A DNA stretch of 64,000 bases from 66-474 sp035606235 (GCA_035606235.1 DATNFU010000026.1:1-64000), one strand, 5' to 3'. Counted from the stretch's first letter, positions 43,816-52,743 are shown. The notes: generated by a model not told the origin, from the letters alone. Numbers and translations: made by a program.

Positions 43816-46011
43816 ATGCGAAGCGCCCCCGTGAGCACGCTGCTGCGCGTCGCGCTGGCGGTACCGTTGCCGCGCATGTTCGATTACCTGCCGCCGCACG
43901 CAGACGGTCTGCCGCAGCCAGGATGCCGTGTCGAGGTGCCATTCGGACACACGCGCCGCCTCGGCATCGTGGTCGAGCACGCGTCGACATCCGAATTGCC
44001 GCGCGAACAACTGAAACCGGTGCTGCGTGTGTTGGATGAGGCGCCGCTGTTTACGCCGGAATTGCTGGCCAGCCTGGCGCGCGCGGGTGACTACTGGTGT
44101 GGCGCAATCGGTGAAGTGCTGCACGGCGCGCTGCCGCTGTGGCTGCGCGAAGACAAACCGCCGCCCGCGGCGGAGGACGAAGCCTGGCAACTGACGGTCG
44201 CTGGATGCAGCGCGCGCGATGCGCGAAGCCGGCGCGGCGCTTCGGCTGTGTTGTTGAGCACGTTGTCCGACGGCCCGATGCGCGTGGAAGATCTGGAGTT
44301 CGCATTGCCGGGCTGGCGCGCAGCGGCGCGGCGTTTGCACGCTGCCGGCCTGATCGAGCGCACGACGTTGTCCGCCCCCGGCGCATGGCGGTGCAAGCCC
44401 TGCGTGCATGAGCTCATTCACGAGCAGCGCGCCGCCCTCGATCGCATGCTCGCTGCGGATGCGGGCTTTCACGCCTGGCTGCTGGAAGGTGTCACGGGGA
44501 GCGGCAAGACCGAGATTTATCTGGCACTGATCGAACGTGCGCTCACTGCCGGCAAACAGGCGCTGGTGCTGGTTCCGGAGATCGGGCTGGTCCCGCAAAT
44601 GCTGAAAAGACTGCGCGCGCGTTTTGACGCGCCCATTGCGCTGCTGCATTCCAACCTTGCCGAGGGCGATCGCGCGCGCGCCTGGCTGGCTGCATTGAAC
44701 GGCGATGCTGCGATCGTGCTGGGCACGCGCTCGGCAGTGTTCGCGCCGCTGCGGTGCGCCGGGCTGATCGTGGTGGACGAGGAACACGACAGTTCCTACA
44801 AGCAACAGGAAGGCGGCTTCCGCTATCACGCGCGCGACCTGGCAATGATGCGCGCACAGGCATTGGCGGTGCCGATCGTGCTGGGCAGCGCCACGCCCTC
44901 CCTGGAATCGCTGGCAAATGTCGAAACAGCGCGGTACGCGCGGGTCACCTTGCGCACGCGCGCGCATGCTCGGCCGGCGTCCCCGGTGCATGTGCTGGAT
45001 CTGCGCGGGCTGCGCATGCAGCACGGGTTGTCGCCGACGCTGCTGCAGGCGCTGGATGATTGCATCGCGCGCGGCGAACAGGCGCTGGTATTCAAGAATC
45101 GCCGCGGCTACGCCCCGGTGTTGTTATGTCACGCCTGCGGTTGGCACGCGGCGTGTACGCGTTGCGAACGGCCGCTTACGGTGCACCGCGGCCGCGCGCG
45201 CCTGCTGTGTCATCACTGCGGCGCCACGCAGGCCTTGCCACCATCATGCCCGCAGTGCGGCGCGAGCAGCTTGACCCCGCAGGGCTACGGCACCGAACGG
45301 CTGGAAGAAGCGCTGCAGGCGCGTTATCCCGACATTCCGGTGCTGCGCGTGGATCGCGAAAGCACACGTCGGCGCGATGCATTCGAACGCCTGCTGCAAC
45401 AACTTGGCGATGGCAAGCCGGTGATTCTGGTCGGCACCCAGATGCTGGCCAAGGGACACGATCTGCCCAACCTCACCACCGTCGCGATTGTGGGCGTGGA
45501 CGAAGGCCTGCACAGCGTGGATTTCCACGCGGGCGAAAAGCTCGCGCAATTGATCGTGCAAGTGGCTGGCCGCGCCGGCCGCGCCGACAAACCCGGCACG
45601 GTCTGGCTGCAGACACACGAACCCCAGCATCCGCTGCTCACCACGTTGTTGCGTGGTGGCTATCCGGTGGCGGCCGCGCTGCAGCTGGATGAACGTCGCG
45701 CATCGGATTTGCCTCCATACGCGCACATGGCGCTGTTGCGCGCGGACGCGCTCGATCGCGGCGTATTGGACGAGTTCCTGAAGGCGGCACGCAATGCCTT
45801 GCCCGCCAATATGATGTTGCAAGTCAACGGCCCGCTGCCCGCGCCGATGCCGCTGCGCGCCGGCCGGCATCGCGCACAATTGCTGCTGGAAGCCACGCAA
45901 CGCGCGCCGCTGCGTCAGGTACTGACCGCGTGGTGGCCGCTACTCCACGAATTGCCGCAACCGCGCAGCCTGCGCTGGTCACTGGATGTGGATCCGGTGG
46001 ATATGTATTGA
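43816..46011 (+). CDS. priA: Primosomal replication protein PriA, 3'-5' helicase
   Basis: 731 residues from ATG at 43816, close to E. coli PriA (732). It restarts collapsed replication forks by loading DnaB. An N-terminal DNA-binding domain (RVALAVPLPRMFDYLP) is followed by the helicase core: Walker A GVTGSGKTEIYLAL, DEEHDSSYKQQEG (Walker B), GSATPSLES. The zinc-binding block with eight cysteines lies at CHACGWHAACTRCERPL through CPQCGASSL. Motif V/VI are GTQMLAKGHDLPNLT and QVAGRAGRADKPG. A GTG at 43831 is the alternative start. DnaA boxes occur upstream. It converges on rpoH. Confidence 0.95.
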   Translation: MRSAPVSTLLRVALAVPLPRMFDYLPPHADGLPQPGCRVEVPFGHTRRLGIVVEHASTSELPREQLKPVLRVLDEAPLFTPELLASLARAGDYWCGAIGEVLHGALPLWLREDKPPPAAEDEAWQLTVAGCSARDARSRRGASAVLLSTLSDGPMRVEDLEFALPGWRAAARRLHAAGLIERTTLSAPGAWRCKPCVHELIHEQRAALDRMLAADAGFHAWLLEGVTGSGKTEIYLALIERALTAGKQALVLVPEIGLVPQMLKRLRARFDAPIALLHSNLAEGDRARAWLAALNGDAAIVLGTRSAVFAPLRCAGLIVVDEEHDSSYKQQEGGFRYHARDLAMMRAQALAVPIVLGSATPSLESLANVETARYARVTLRTRAHARPASPVHVLDLRGLRMQHGLSPTLLQALDDCIARGEQALVFKNRRGYAPVLLCHACGWHAACTRCERPLTVHRGRARLLCHHCGATQALPPSCPQCGASSLTPQGYGTERLEEALQARYPDIPVLRVDRESTRRRDAFERLLQQLGDGKPVILVGTQMLAKGHDLPNLTTVAIVGVDEGLHSVDFHAGEKLAQLIVQVAGRAGRADKPGTVWLQTHEPQHPLLTTLLRGGYPVAAALQLDERRASDLPPYAHMALLRADALDRGVLDEFLKAARNALPANMMLQVNGPLPAPMPLRAGRHRAQLLLEATQRAPLRQVLTAWWPLLHELPQPRSLRWSLDVDPVDMY

Positions 46012-46046
46012 AGGTGGAATGGCGGCTTGGGGATTCCTCAAAAGCA

Positions 46047-46072
46047 AAGAGCCGCCTATGCTGGCGGTTCTT
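46047..46072 (-). terminator. Hairpin terminator between priA and rpoH
   Basis: AAGAGCCGCC (46047-46056) and GGCGGTTCTT (46063-46072) pair with one G-T wobble around a 6-base loop. Read on the minus strand it is followed by TTTGCTTTTG, a reasonable T-rich tail for rpoH; it can also block priA transcripts arriving from the other side. Confidence 0.65.
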
Positions 46073-46099
46073 CGAATCACAGCTGTAGAATTTCGAATC

Positions 46100-46957
46100 T
46101 CACGCTTCAAAAACCATCCGCATTTTCTTCATCGCGTTCGATTCGAGCTGGCGAATGCGTTCGGCGGATACGCCGTAATCATCGGCCAGTTCCTGCAAGG
46201 TGGCCTTGTCTTCGGCCAGCCAGCGGCGGCGGATGATGTCGCGGGTGCGCTCATCCAATTTGGTCAGCGCGCGCTCCAAGGTGCCGAGCTGGTTGTCTTC
46301 CTCGTCATCCTGCGCGACCGACAGATACGGATCGGCGCCGTGGTCCTCCAGGTACGCGACCGGCGAAGGTGGCGCGTCATCGTCCTCGTCGGAAGGCGCA
46401 TCGAAGCCGATGTCGCGGCCGGACAGGCGCGACTCCATTTCCCGCACGGTTGCCTCGGGAACGCCGAGATCCTTGGCGACCGCGCGCACTTCCGCGGCGT
46501 TCAACCAACCCAGGCGCTTTTTCGATTTGCGCAGGTTGAAAAACAGCTTGCGCTGCGCCTTGGTCGTGGCGACCTTGACGATGCGCCAATTGCGCAGGAT
46601 GAACTCGTGCATCTCGGCGCGAATCCAGTGCACGGCAAAGCTGACCAGACGCACGCCCTGATCCGGATCAAAGCGCTTGACCGCCTTCATCAGCCCGATG
46701 TTGCCTTCCTGGATCAGGTCGGCCAATTGCAAACCGTAACCGTTGTAGCCGCGCGCGACGTGCACCACGAAACGCAGGTGCGACATCACCAGCCGCCGCG
46801 CCGCTTCGAGATCCTCCTCGTCGTGATAGCGCACGGCCAGATCATGTTCCTCTTTGGCGCTCAGCACCGGCACGCGGTGCACCGCGCCGATGTAGGCGTC
46901 GAGACTGCCGGCCACGCTGGGGATCGGCAGATTGCTGGTCACCAAGGCTTCGGACAT
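46100..46957 (-). CDS. rpoH: RNA polymerase sigma-32 factor RpoH
   Basis: 285 residues. Sigma factor for heat-shock genes. Region 2 is intact (DLIQEGNIGLMKAVKRFDP, VRLVSFAVHWIRAEMHEFIL), and the RpoH box KAQRKLFFNLRKSKKRLGW follows region 2.4, which is diagnostic of sigma-32. Region 4 is the helix-turn-helix LQELADDYGVSAERIRQLE. Starts at ATG 46957 with GAGGGAAT upstream. A strong promoter lies about 200 bases upstream (47160-47187), giving a long leader that could be regulated. The gene is separated from ftsEX by a response regulator gene and ung. Confidence 0.97.
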   Translation of the reverse strand: MSEALVTSNLPIPSVAGSLDAYIGAVHRVPVLSAKEEHDLAVRYHDEEDLEAARRLVMSHLRFVVHVARGYNGYGLQLADLIQEGNIGLMKAVKRFDPDQGVRLVSFAVHWIRAEMHEFILRNWRIVKVATTKAQRKLFFNLRKSKKRLGWLNAAEVRAVAKDLGVPEATVREMESRLSGRDIGFDAPSDEDDDAPPSPVAYLEDHGADPYLSVAQDDEEDNQLGTLERALTKLDERTRDIIRRRWLAEDKATLQELADDYGVSAERIRQLESNAMKKMRMVFEA

Positions 46958-47159
46958 CTGGTATTCCCTCCGGAACTCATTGTACCCGCGACACTTTGCC
47001 CCTTGGGCCAAGGGCGAACCCCTGCACAGCAAGGGTTGGGTTGTGGATGCATGGCAAAGTGGGATTCGGAGCGCATCCAGAGATTTGCTAGATCTTCCCA
47101 TTTGAGTGCCAAAACCCGCCTGGGGTTCCACAAGCCACGCACAACCGCTCAGGCGAATA

Positions 47160-47187
47160 ATTATACTAGCTCGTATAGGAATTGCAA
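47160..47187 (-). promoter_or_regulatory. Consensus-like sigma-70 promoter of rpoH
   Basis: On the minus strand: -35 TTGCAA (47187-47182), 16-base spacer, -10 TATAAT (47165-47160, perfect consensus). It lies between ung and rpoH. Predicted transcription start near 47153 leaves a leader of about 195 bases before the rpoH ATG. Confidence 0.7.
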
Positions 47188-47234
47188 CGTAGGCGGATCT
47201 TGATCCGCCGGCCGAATGGCGGAGCGAGGGTCGC

Positions 47235-47939
47235 CTATCGCACCAAAGCCGAACGCGGCGGCAGCGACCAGTCCACCGGCGCCTGCCCTTGTTGCTGAAG
47301 CCACGCATTGGCCGCCGAAAAGTGGCCGCATCCCAGGAACCCGCGATGCGCCGACAACGGTGACGGATGCGGTGCCTGCAAAACGTGATGGCGCGTCCGA
47401 TCGATCAGTCGGCCCTTGGCTTGTGCATAGGATCCCCAGAGCAGGAATACAAGGTCTTCGCGGTCGCGATTGAGCACGTCGATCACGCGATCGGTGAAGC
47501 CTTCCCAACCCTTGCCCTGGTGCGAACCGGGCAGGCCCGCCTCCACGGTCAGCACGGAATTCAGCAACAGCACGCCGCGTTGCGCCCACGGGATCAGGCA
47601 CCCGTGATCGGGACGTGCAATATGCAGATCGCGTTCGATTTCGCCGAAGATGTTGACCAGCGACGGCGGGAGCGGCACGCCCGGCAACACCGAAAAACAC
47701 AAGCCGTGCGCCTGCCCCGGTCCGTGATACGGATCCTGACCGAGAATCACCACCTTGACCTGCTCGAACGGCGTGCTGTTGAGCGCGTTGAAGATACTCG
47801 GCCCCGGCGGATAGATGCGCTTGCCGGCATGCTTCTCCGCGACCAGGAATTCGCGCAGCGCGAGCATCTCCGGCCGATCGAAATGATCGCCGACCCGCCT
47901 CTTCCAGGACGGCTCCAGTTTCAGGCGATGGTCAGACAT
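47235..47939 (-). CDS. ung: Uracil-DNA glycosylase
   Basis: 234 residues. It excises uracil from DNA to start base-excision repair. The catalytic water-activating loop is GQDPYHGPGQAHGLCFSV (catalytic Asp in QDPYH), and the leucine loop is HPSPLSAHRGFLGCGHF. Length is usual for family 1 UNG. It begins with MSDHRLKLEPSWKRRVGDHF. It lies between the response regulator gene and rpoH on the same strand; the rpoH promoter sits right after its stop. Confidence 0.97.
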   Translation of the reverse strand: MSDHRLKLEPSWKRRVGDHFDRPEMLALREFLVAEKHAGKRIYPPGPSIFNALNSTPFEQVKVVILGQDPYHGPGQAHGLCFSVLPGVPLPPSLVNIFGEIERDLHIARPDHGCLIPWAQRGVLLLNSVLTVEAGLPGSHQGKGWEGFTDRVIDVLNRDREDLVFLLWGSYAQAKGRLIDRTRHHVLQAPHPSPLSAHRGFLGCGHFSAANAWLQQQGQAPVDWSLPPRSALVR

Positions 47940-47969
47940 CGTCCACGGATCAAGGGCAGGAGCTTTTCG

Positions 47970-48046
47970 TCCGCAAAGGACGCGAAGAGAAGCAGAAGAT
48001 CAAACCTTTCATTCGCTTTCTTTGCGTCCTTTGCGCTGTTGGCGGA
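47970..48046. repeat. Dispersed inverted-repeat element (GTCCGC family), best copy
   Basis: TCCGC/GCGGA termini. The left arm CGCAAAGGACGCGAAGAGAA and the right arm, whose complement begins CGCAAAGGACGCAAAGAAAG, are nearly identical, so the 77 bases can form a long stem with a loop of about 20 bases. It lies between the ung start and the response regulator stop. Confidence 0.7.
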
Positions 48047-48067
48047 CAAATCGCTCTTGGCGCTTCG

Positions 48068-48901
48068 TTAGACATTCTGTTCGCGCAATCGCTGCGCCAC
48101 CCGCAACTGGAACAGCAGTTTCGTCACCAACAGCCGTTCCTCGATCGGCTTCTGCACCAGATCATTGGCGCCGGCTTTCAGCAATTGCGCCTGGTTCTTG
48201 GGATTGTCATCGCCCGTCATTACCAGCACCGGCAGCCGACCTTTGCCGTAGCCGTATTCCTCGCGGATGCGCGCCAGCAAATCGCCGCCGGAAAGTTCGC
48301 CTTTCAGATTGACATCGGTCAGCACCATGTCGGTGCCGATGCGATCGTGCGCGCGCGCCTCGTCCAGCAGCGCAACGGCTTCCTCGGCACTGATGACGTG
48401 GGTGACGTGCAACCCGTATTTTTCCAGCATGCGGCGTGTTGCCAAGGCGACTACCCGGCTGTCCTCCACATACAGCACCTCGCCGGAAACCTGCGCCTCC
48501 GGGCGCACGTAGCCGCGGATGAATTCCGCCAGCGCGGCAAAGCCTTGCGACTTGTCGAAATAATCGGTGACATCCTCGCCCAGTTCGCGCCGCACCAGCC
48601 GCTCCTGCACGTCGCCCGATACCGCAACGATGGGGATGTAGGCCTGCGGCGCGTGCTCGCGCACATGTCGCGCGAATTCCAGGCCATCCATGTCGGGCAG
48701 CCGCAACGCGGTGGTGATCAGGTCGATCACGCCGGCCTGCAATTCGCGTTGCGCGACCGCGCCGGTTTCGCAGGCAATCACGGTAACGCCGGATAATTCC
48801 TTTTCCAGCAATTGCGCGATCAGCTTGCGCGCGACTTTCGAGCCGTCCACCACCATCACGCGCGGGTTGTCGCTCGAAATATGGCGGGTGATGTTCGTCA
48901 T
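48068..48901 (-). CDS. Response regulator with two receiver domains, first one degenerate
   Basis: 277 residues without an output domain. Receiver 1 (about 14-130): acidic pocket VVDGS, but the phospho-acceptor position holds Ala65 in LITTALRLPDMDG; the conserved Lys is kept (Lys117 in DYFDKS). Receiver 2 (about 142-270): YVEDS, phospho-acceptor Asp196 in VLTDVNL, Lys251 in VQKPIEE, all present. So receiver 1 is probably a pseudo-receiver and receiver 2 the active one. Candidate partners are not adjacent. It lies 19 bases downstream of ftsX on the same strand and may be cotranscribed. Output by protein-protein interaction is likely. Confidence 0.9.
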   Translation of the reverse strand: MTNITRHISSDNPRVMVVDGSKVARKLIAQLLEKELSGVTVIACETGAVAQRELQAGVIDLITTALRLPDMDGLEFARHVREHAPQAYIPIVAVSGDVQERLVRRELGEDVTDYFDKSQGFAALAEFIRGYVRPEAQVSGEVLYVEDSRVVALATRRMLEKYGLHVTHVISAEEAVALLDEARAHDRIGTDMVLTDVNLKGELSGGDLLARIREEYGYGKGRLPVLVMTGDDNPKNQAQLLKAGANDLVQKPIEERLLVTKLLFQLRVAQRLREQNV

Positions 48902-48920
48902 GCTGCAATCGGAATGCGCT

Positions 48921-49889
48921 TCAATGCGGATTTGCCGGGGAGAGGTGCCGCGTGCTGGCCAGCCATGCGCCTGTCCATCCCAGCAGGGCAGCCGCCAACG
49001 GTACCAGCAACAGCTCGAAAATGGGCAAGCCGTCGAACACCAGCCGCCCCGCGTAGCTGGCGGTCAATGCGCGCACCGGTTCCGCCAAGCCCCATTCCAG
49101 CAGCGCCACCAGGCCCGCGGCGATCGCGCCCGCCAGTCCGCCGTACCACAACCCCTCATACAAAAAAGGACGGCGCACGAAGCCGGCGCTGGCGCCGACC
49201 AGCCGCTGCACCACGAGTTCCTCGGCACGCGCGCGGATATCCAGCCGCACCGTATTGCCGACCACCAGCAACGCGGCCGCGGCGAGCAGCGCCGCCAGCA
49301 ACAGGGTGACGCGTTGCCCGAGAGCGATGAACGCATCCAGCCGCGCGCGCCAGGCGCCGTCGTCCTGCACCATGTCCACCTCGGGCAAGGTGCGCAGCAC
49401 GCCCACGAGCGCCTCGGTCTGCGCGCGGCTCAAACCAGGCCGTGGCTGTGCCAGCAATACAAACGGCAACGGGTTGTCCGGCATGGTCTGCAGCGCCTCG
49501 CCAAAGCCCTGCATGGCGGCGAGCTCGGACAGGCCCTGTTGTGGCGTCTTCACGACAAGATCGGCAATGTCCGTGCGTGCACGCAACCGCTTGGCCAACG
49601 CGTTTGCAGACACGGCATCGGCCGATGGCTTCAGGAAAATGCCGATCGCCTGGCTTTCACTCAAACTCCCGGACAAGCGCTGCACATTGCAAAGCAAAAG
49701 ATAGAACGCCAGCGGCAGCGCCAGCGCCAAGCCCATCACTGCCACTGTAAGCACGGTGCCGAATGGTCGCGCAGCCAGCGCGCGTACGCTCGCCGCGCAC
49801 GCCCAGGCGTGCTGCTCGCGCCAGATCGCTACGCGCGAGCGATGGCGCTCGCGTGCTGACGGCGTCACCGGTTTGGCGATGGCGCTCAT
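48921..49889 (-). CDS. ftsX: Cell division protein FtsX
   Basis: 322 residues, permease-like partner of FtsE in the divisome; FtsEX controls periplasmic amidase activation. It has an N-terminal cytoplasmic segment, a first membrane helix (GTVLTVAVMGLALALPLAFYLLL, about 43-65), a periplasmic extracellular loop (about 66-190) and a C-terminal FtsX domain with three helices (ALLVVGNTVRLDIRARAEEL, conserved near 225). The start overlaps the ftsE stop by four bases (ATGA), so FtsE and FtsX are translationally coupled. Confidence 0.95.
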   Translation of the reverse strand: MSAIAKPVTPSARERHRSRVAIWREQHAWACAASVRALAARPFGTVLTVAVMGLALALPLAFYLLLCNVQRLSGSLSESQAIGIFLKPSADAVSANALAKRLRARTDIADLVVKTPQQGLSELAAMQGFGEALQTMPDNPLPFVLLAQPRPGLSRAQTEALVGVLRTLPEVDMVQDDGAWRARLDAFIALGQRVTLLLAALLAAAALLVVGNTVRLDIRARAEELVVQRLVGASAGFVRRPFLYEGLWYGGLAGAIAAGLVALLEWGLAEPVRALTASYAGRLVFDGLPIFELLLVPLAAALLGWTGAWLASTRHLSPANPH

Positions 49890-50563
49890 GCGATCTCCGC
49901 TGCCGGCACGTCAGCCACCAGCCGTCCGTGATCCAGCACGATCGTGCGTTGCTTCATGCGTTTCAGCAGCGGCAGGTCATGGCTGGCGATCAGCACGGTG
50001 GTGCCGACCCGCTGGAATTCCGCAAACAATTGCATGATCTCGTACGACAACTGCGGATCGAGATTGCCGGTCGGCTCGTCGGCAATGATCAAGGCAGGTT
50101 TGGCCACGATCGCGCGCGCGATGCCCACGCGCTGCTGCTCGCCGGTGGACAACGTCACCGGCGGCTGCTTCTCGTACGCGAGCAGACCGACCTTGTCCAG
50201 CGCGGCGCGCACACGGCGCGCGCGCTCGTCCGCCGGCACGCCGGCGATGATCAGCGGCAACGCGACATTCTCCCCCACGCTGCGGTCCATCAGCAGACGA
50301 TGGTCCTGGAACACCATGCCGAGATTCCGGCGCAGCCGCGCAATCCGCCTTCCGCGCACGCTGGCGAGGTTGTTGCCCGCTACTTCGATCGCGCCGGCAC
50401 TCGCGCGCTCGATCAGCGCGATCAATTTCAACAAGGTGCTCTTGCCCGCACCGGAATGTCCGGTGACGAACACCATCTCACCAGCCTGTATCCGGAACGA
50501 CAAGGCGCTCAGCGCCTGGTGGCCACTGGCGTAACGCTTGCTGACGGAATCGAAACGGATCAC
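49886..50563 (-). CDS. ftsE: Cell division ATP-binding protein FtsE
   Basis: 225 residues from GTG at 50563, close to the usual 222. Walker A TGHSGAGKSTLLKLI, signature LSTGEQQRVGIARAIV, Walker B LIIADEPTGNLDPQL, and the switch His in LIASHDLPLL, all typical of FtsE. The GTG start gives the family N-terminus MIRFDSVSKRYASGH; the in-frame ATG at 50614 would add 17 Pro/Arg-rich residues. No good ribosome binding site is visible at either. Together with FtsX it acts at the division septum. Confidence 0.94.
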   Translation of the reverse strand: MIRFDSVSKRYASGHQALSALSFRIQAGEMVFVTGHSGAGKSTLLKLIALIERASAGAIEVAGNNLASVRGRRIARLRRNLGMVFQDHRLLMDRSVGENVALPLIIAGVPADERARRVRAALDKVGLLAYEKQPPVTLSTGEQQRVGIARAIVAKPALIIADEPTGNLDPQLSYEIMQLFAEFQRVGTTVLIASHDLPLLKRMKQRTIVLDHGRLVADVPAAEIA

Positions 50564-50645
50564 GTGGAAACGGAGCGGGCGCGGAAACGGAACAGGGACG
50601 AAGCGTAACAACATTGGCGCCGCCGCGGGCCGCTCATTGTTCGCG

Positions 50646-50975
50646 TCAGCCGTTTGCCTGTTTTGCGATCCGCTTCAGAAACACGTTCATTTCCTTTTCC
50701 GCCTGCACATCGCCGCGCACATGCGCCACCGCGATGCCTTCGCGCCAGGCTTCGGCCGCGCTGGCGCGATCATCCAGCGCCAGCTGCGCATGCCCCAGCG
50801 CCTTCCACGCCGCCGAGTAGTGCGGATCAAAGGTGAGCGCTTCGCGCAACTGCAGCACGGCTTCCGCGGCATCGCCCACCGACAACAAGGCACTGCCCAG
50901 CGAATAGCGCAACAACGCGCCGTCGCGCGGACTGCCCAGTTGCGCACGCAGGTTGGCGATCAGGTCGTCGTTCAT
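50646..50975 (-). CDS. Small TPR-repeat protein
   Basis: 109 residues, soluble, no signal peptide. Two to three tetratricopeptide units are visible: GALLRYSLGSALLSVGDAAEAV, FDPHYSAAWKALGHAQLALDD, and a third partial unit SAAEAWREGIAVAHVRG. This composition suggests a protein-protein interaction adaptor. It is 36 bases downstream of the GT39 gene and 82 bases upstream of ftsE on the same strand. Partners are unknown. Confidence 0.85.
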   Translation of the reverse strand: MNDDLIANLRAQLGSPRDGALLRYSLGSALLSVGDAAEAVLQLREALTFDPHYSAAWKALGHAQLALDDRASAAEAWREGIAVAHVRGDVQAEKEMNVFLKRIAKQANG

Positions 50976-51011
50976 GCCGCCATTGTCGCGCGCATGGTTG
51001 TCGCGCGCGAG

Positions 51012-52721
51012 TCAACGGACGGGAACCTGGTAACGCCAGTAATCATCCGGATACAACGCGGTCGGCTGCGCCGGTTCCGGCGGTTTGTCGCCGCGGCGCA
51101 GACTCGCCAGCGTCTGCGCGTTCCATACGACCAGCCACACCGAGCGGAACGGCTGCACGAATACCGGATAACGCAGATCGACGGCGCTCAGGTTGCTGGG
51201 ATATTCCACCACCAGCCCGCGCGGATGCGCACGCGTCCAGCGCTGCAAGTCATCGCCTTCGTAGAGCCGATCGATCGGTTGCGTCAGCCGCCCGAGGAAA
51301 TGGAATTGGCCTTCGTACACGTCGAGGTTGCCGATCGCGCGGCCCTGGCTCTGCGCGCGCGCCAGCAGATCCGAGACAGGTTCGAGGTTGAACGCGGGAT
51401 ACAGCGTGAGCGCGAACAACCCGTACGCCGCGGCAGTTCCGATCAGACTGGCGAATGCGATGCGACGCAGTTCGCCGCGACCGCGCAGCAACATCAGCAT
51501 GCCGAGCAGCGCATACAACACGCCGAACGGCGCGCTGGCCGTCGACAGGTCGCGCAACCAATGATCGTTCATGCGGCCGCTCGCCACCAGCGGCGGTAGC
51601 GCGAGCAAGAGCGCAGCCAACGCAAATGCACCCAGAGCCAGCGGCCACGGCCCCCAGCCCGCGCCGTTGGCGGGATTCCCGCCGCGCTCGCGCAGTCGCA
51701 CGATCGCGAACGCCATGAACATCACCGCGGCCGGCAATTCCGGAATCAGGTAATAGGTCTGCTTGCCGCTGATGAAGCAGAACACCACGAACACCGGCAC
51801 GATCCAGGCGATCAACACCCGCTGCGCCGATTCGAACGGCCGTTGCAGCAGCAGCACCGCCGCCCACATCCGCGGCCAGGCGATGAACGGAAACAGCACG
51901 GCTGGAATCCACGGCAGGTACCACCAGAACGGCCGTGCGTGATCGAATGCTTCGACTACGCGTCCGGCGGTCTGCTTGAACAGCAGCTCGTTGGCGTAGA
52001 CGGGGCCGCCGATATGGATCGCCGGAATCACCCATGCCGCGAGCATCGCGAAGCCACCCACGAAGGCGAGCAAGCCGCCGCCATACCAGCGCGCGCGTTG
52101 CGTGCGCGCATACGCGTTCCACCACGGCCCGAGCAGCCACACGAACAGCACATGCAACGCCATTACCGGGCCCTTGGTCAGCAGACCCAGGCCCACGAAA
52201 ATCGCGAACCATGCCCAGCGCGGATGCTCGCGATGCGGCGACGGCGCAAGGCACAACAGCGCGCCGAGCACCCACACGCTCAGCAGCACCTCGTACATGA
52301 TCTGCAAGCCGAACAGGAACGCGAAACTCAATCCCAGCAGCATCCACGGGGTCGCGCGCGCGACCCACGGATGTTTCGGGAACAGCCGCCGCGCCAGGAC
52401 CTGCGCCATGATCAGCTGCGCTGCGCCGATCAGCACCTCCAGGACGCGTGGCCAGATGTCATTGACACCGAAGGCGGCCCAGCCCGCATGGATCATCCAG
52501 AACAGCAGCGGCACTTTCTGGCTGTAGGGCGCGCCGTTGATGTGCGGCACCCAGAACTGGTGGTGCACCCACATGTCCCATGCCACGCTTAGCGTGCGCG
52601 TGGAATACATCGGCATCGGCCCGTGCGCGAAAATCGCCAGCAGCGCGACGGTCAGCCACAGCGGCAACCACCACAGCAGCGCGCGCAGATGCTCCGATTG
52701 GGCGTACAGGTTCCGGATCAA
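51012..52721 (-). CDS. GT39/ArnT-like membrane glycosyltransferase
   Basis: 569 residues. Many hydrophobic helices with the GT-C signature in the first periplasmic loop (YSQKVPLLFWMIHAGW, where ArnT-type proteins have an acidic catalytic residue near helix 1-2; here the region TRTLSVAWDMWVHHQFWVPHINGAPY precedes it). A C-terminal periplasmic part (FHFLGRLTQPIDRLY) follows. Such enzymes transfer sugars, often aminoarabinose, from polyprenyl carriers to lipid A or proteins. Substrate unknown. Three tandem repeats lie just upstream. It belongs to the glycosyltransferase cluster. Confidence 0.88.
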   Translation of the reverse strand: MIRNLYAQSEHLRALLWWLPLWLTVALLAIFAHGPMPMYSTRTLSVAWDMWVHHQFWVPHINGAPYSQKVPLLFWMIHAGWAAFGVNDIWPRVLEVLIGAAQLIMAQVLARRLFPKHPWVARATPWMLLGLSFAFLFGLQIMYEVLLSVWVLGALLCLAPSPHREHPRWAWFAIFVGLGLLTKGPVMALHVLFVWLLGPWWNAYARTQRARWYGGGLLAFVGGFAMLAAWVIPAIHIGGPVYANELLFKQTAGRVVEAFDHARPFWWYLPWIPAVLFPFIAWPRMWAAVLLLQRPFESAQRVLIAWIVPVFVVFCFISGKQTYYLIPELPAAVMFMAFAIVRLRERGGNPANGAGWGPWPLALGAFALAALLLALPPLVASGRMNDHWLRDLSTASAPFGVLYALLGMLMLLRGRGELRRIAFASLIGTAAAYGLFALTLYPAFNLEPVSDLLARAQSQGRAIGNLDVYEGQFHFLGRLTQPIDRLYEGDDLQRWTRAHPRGLVVEYPSNLSAVDLRYPVFVQPFRSVWLVVWNAQTLASLRRGDKPPEPAQPTALYPDDYWRYQVPVR

Positions 52722-52743
52722 GTCGCCATACCGCTTGTTGGAA

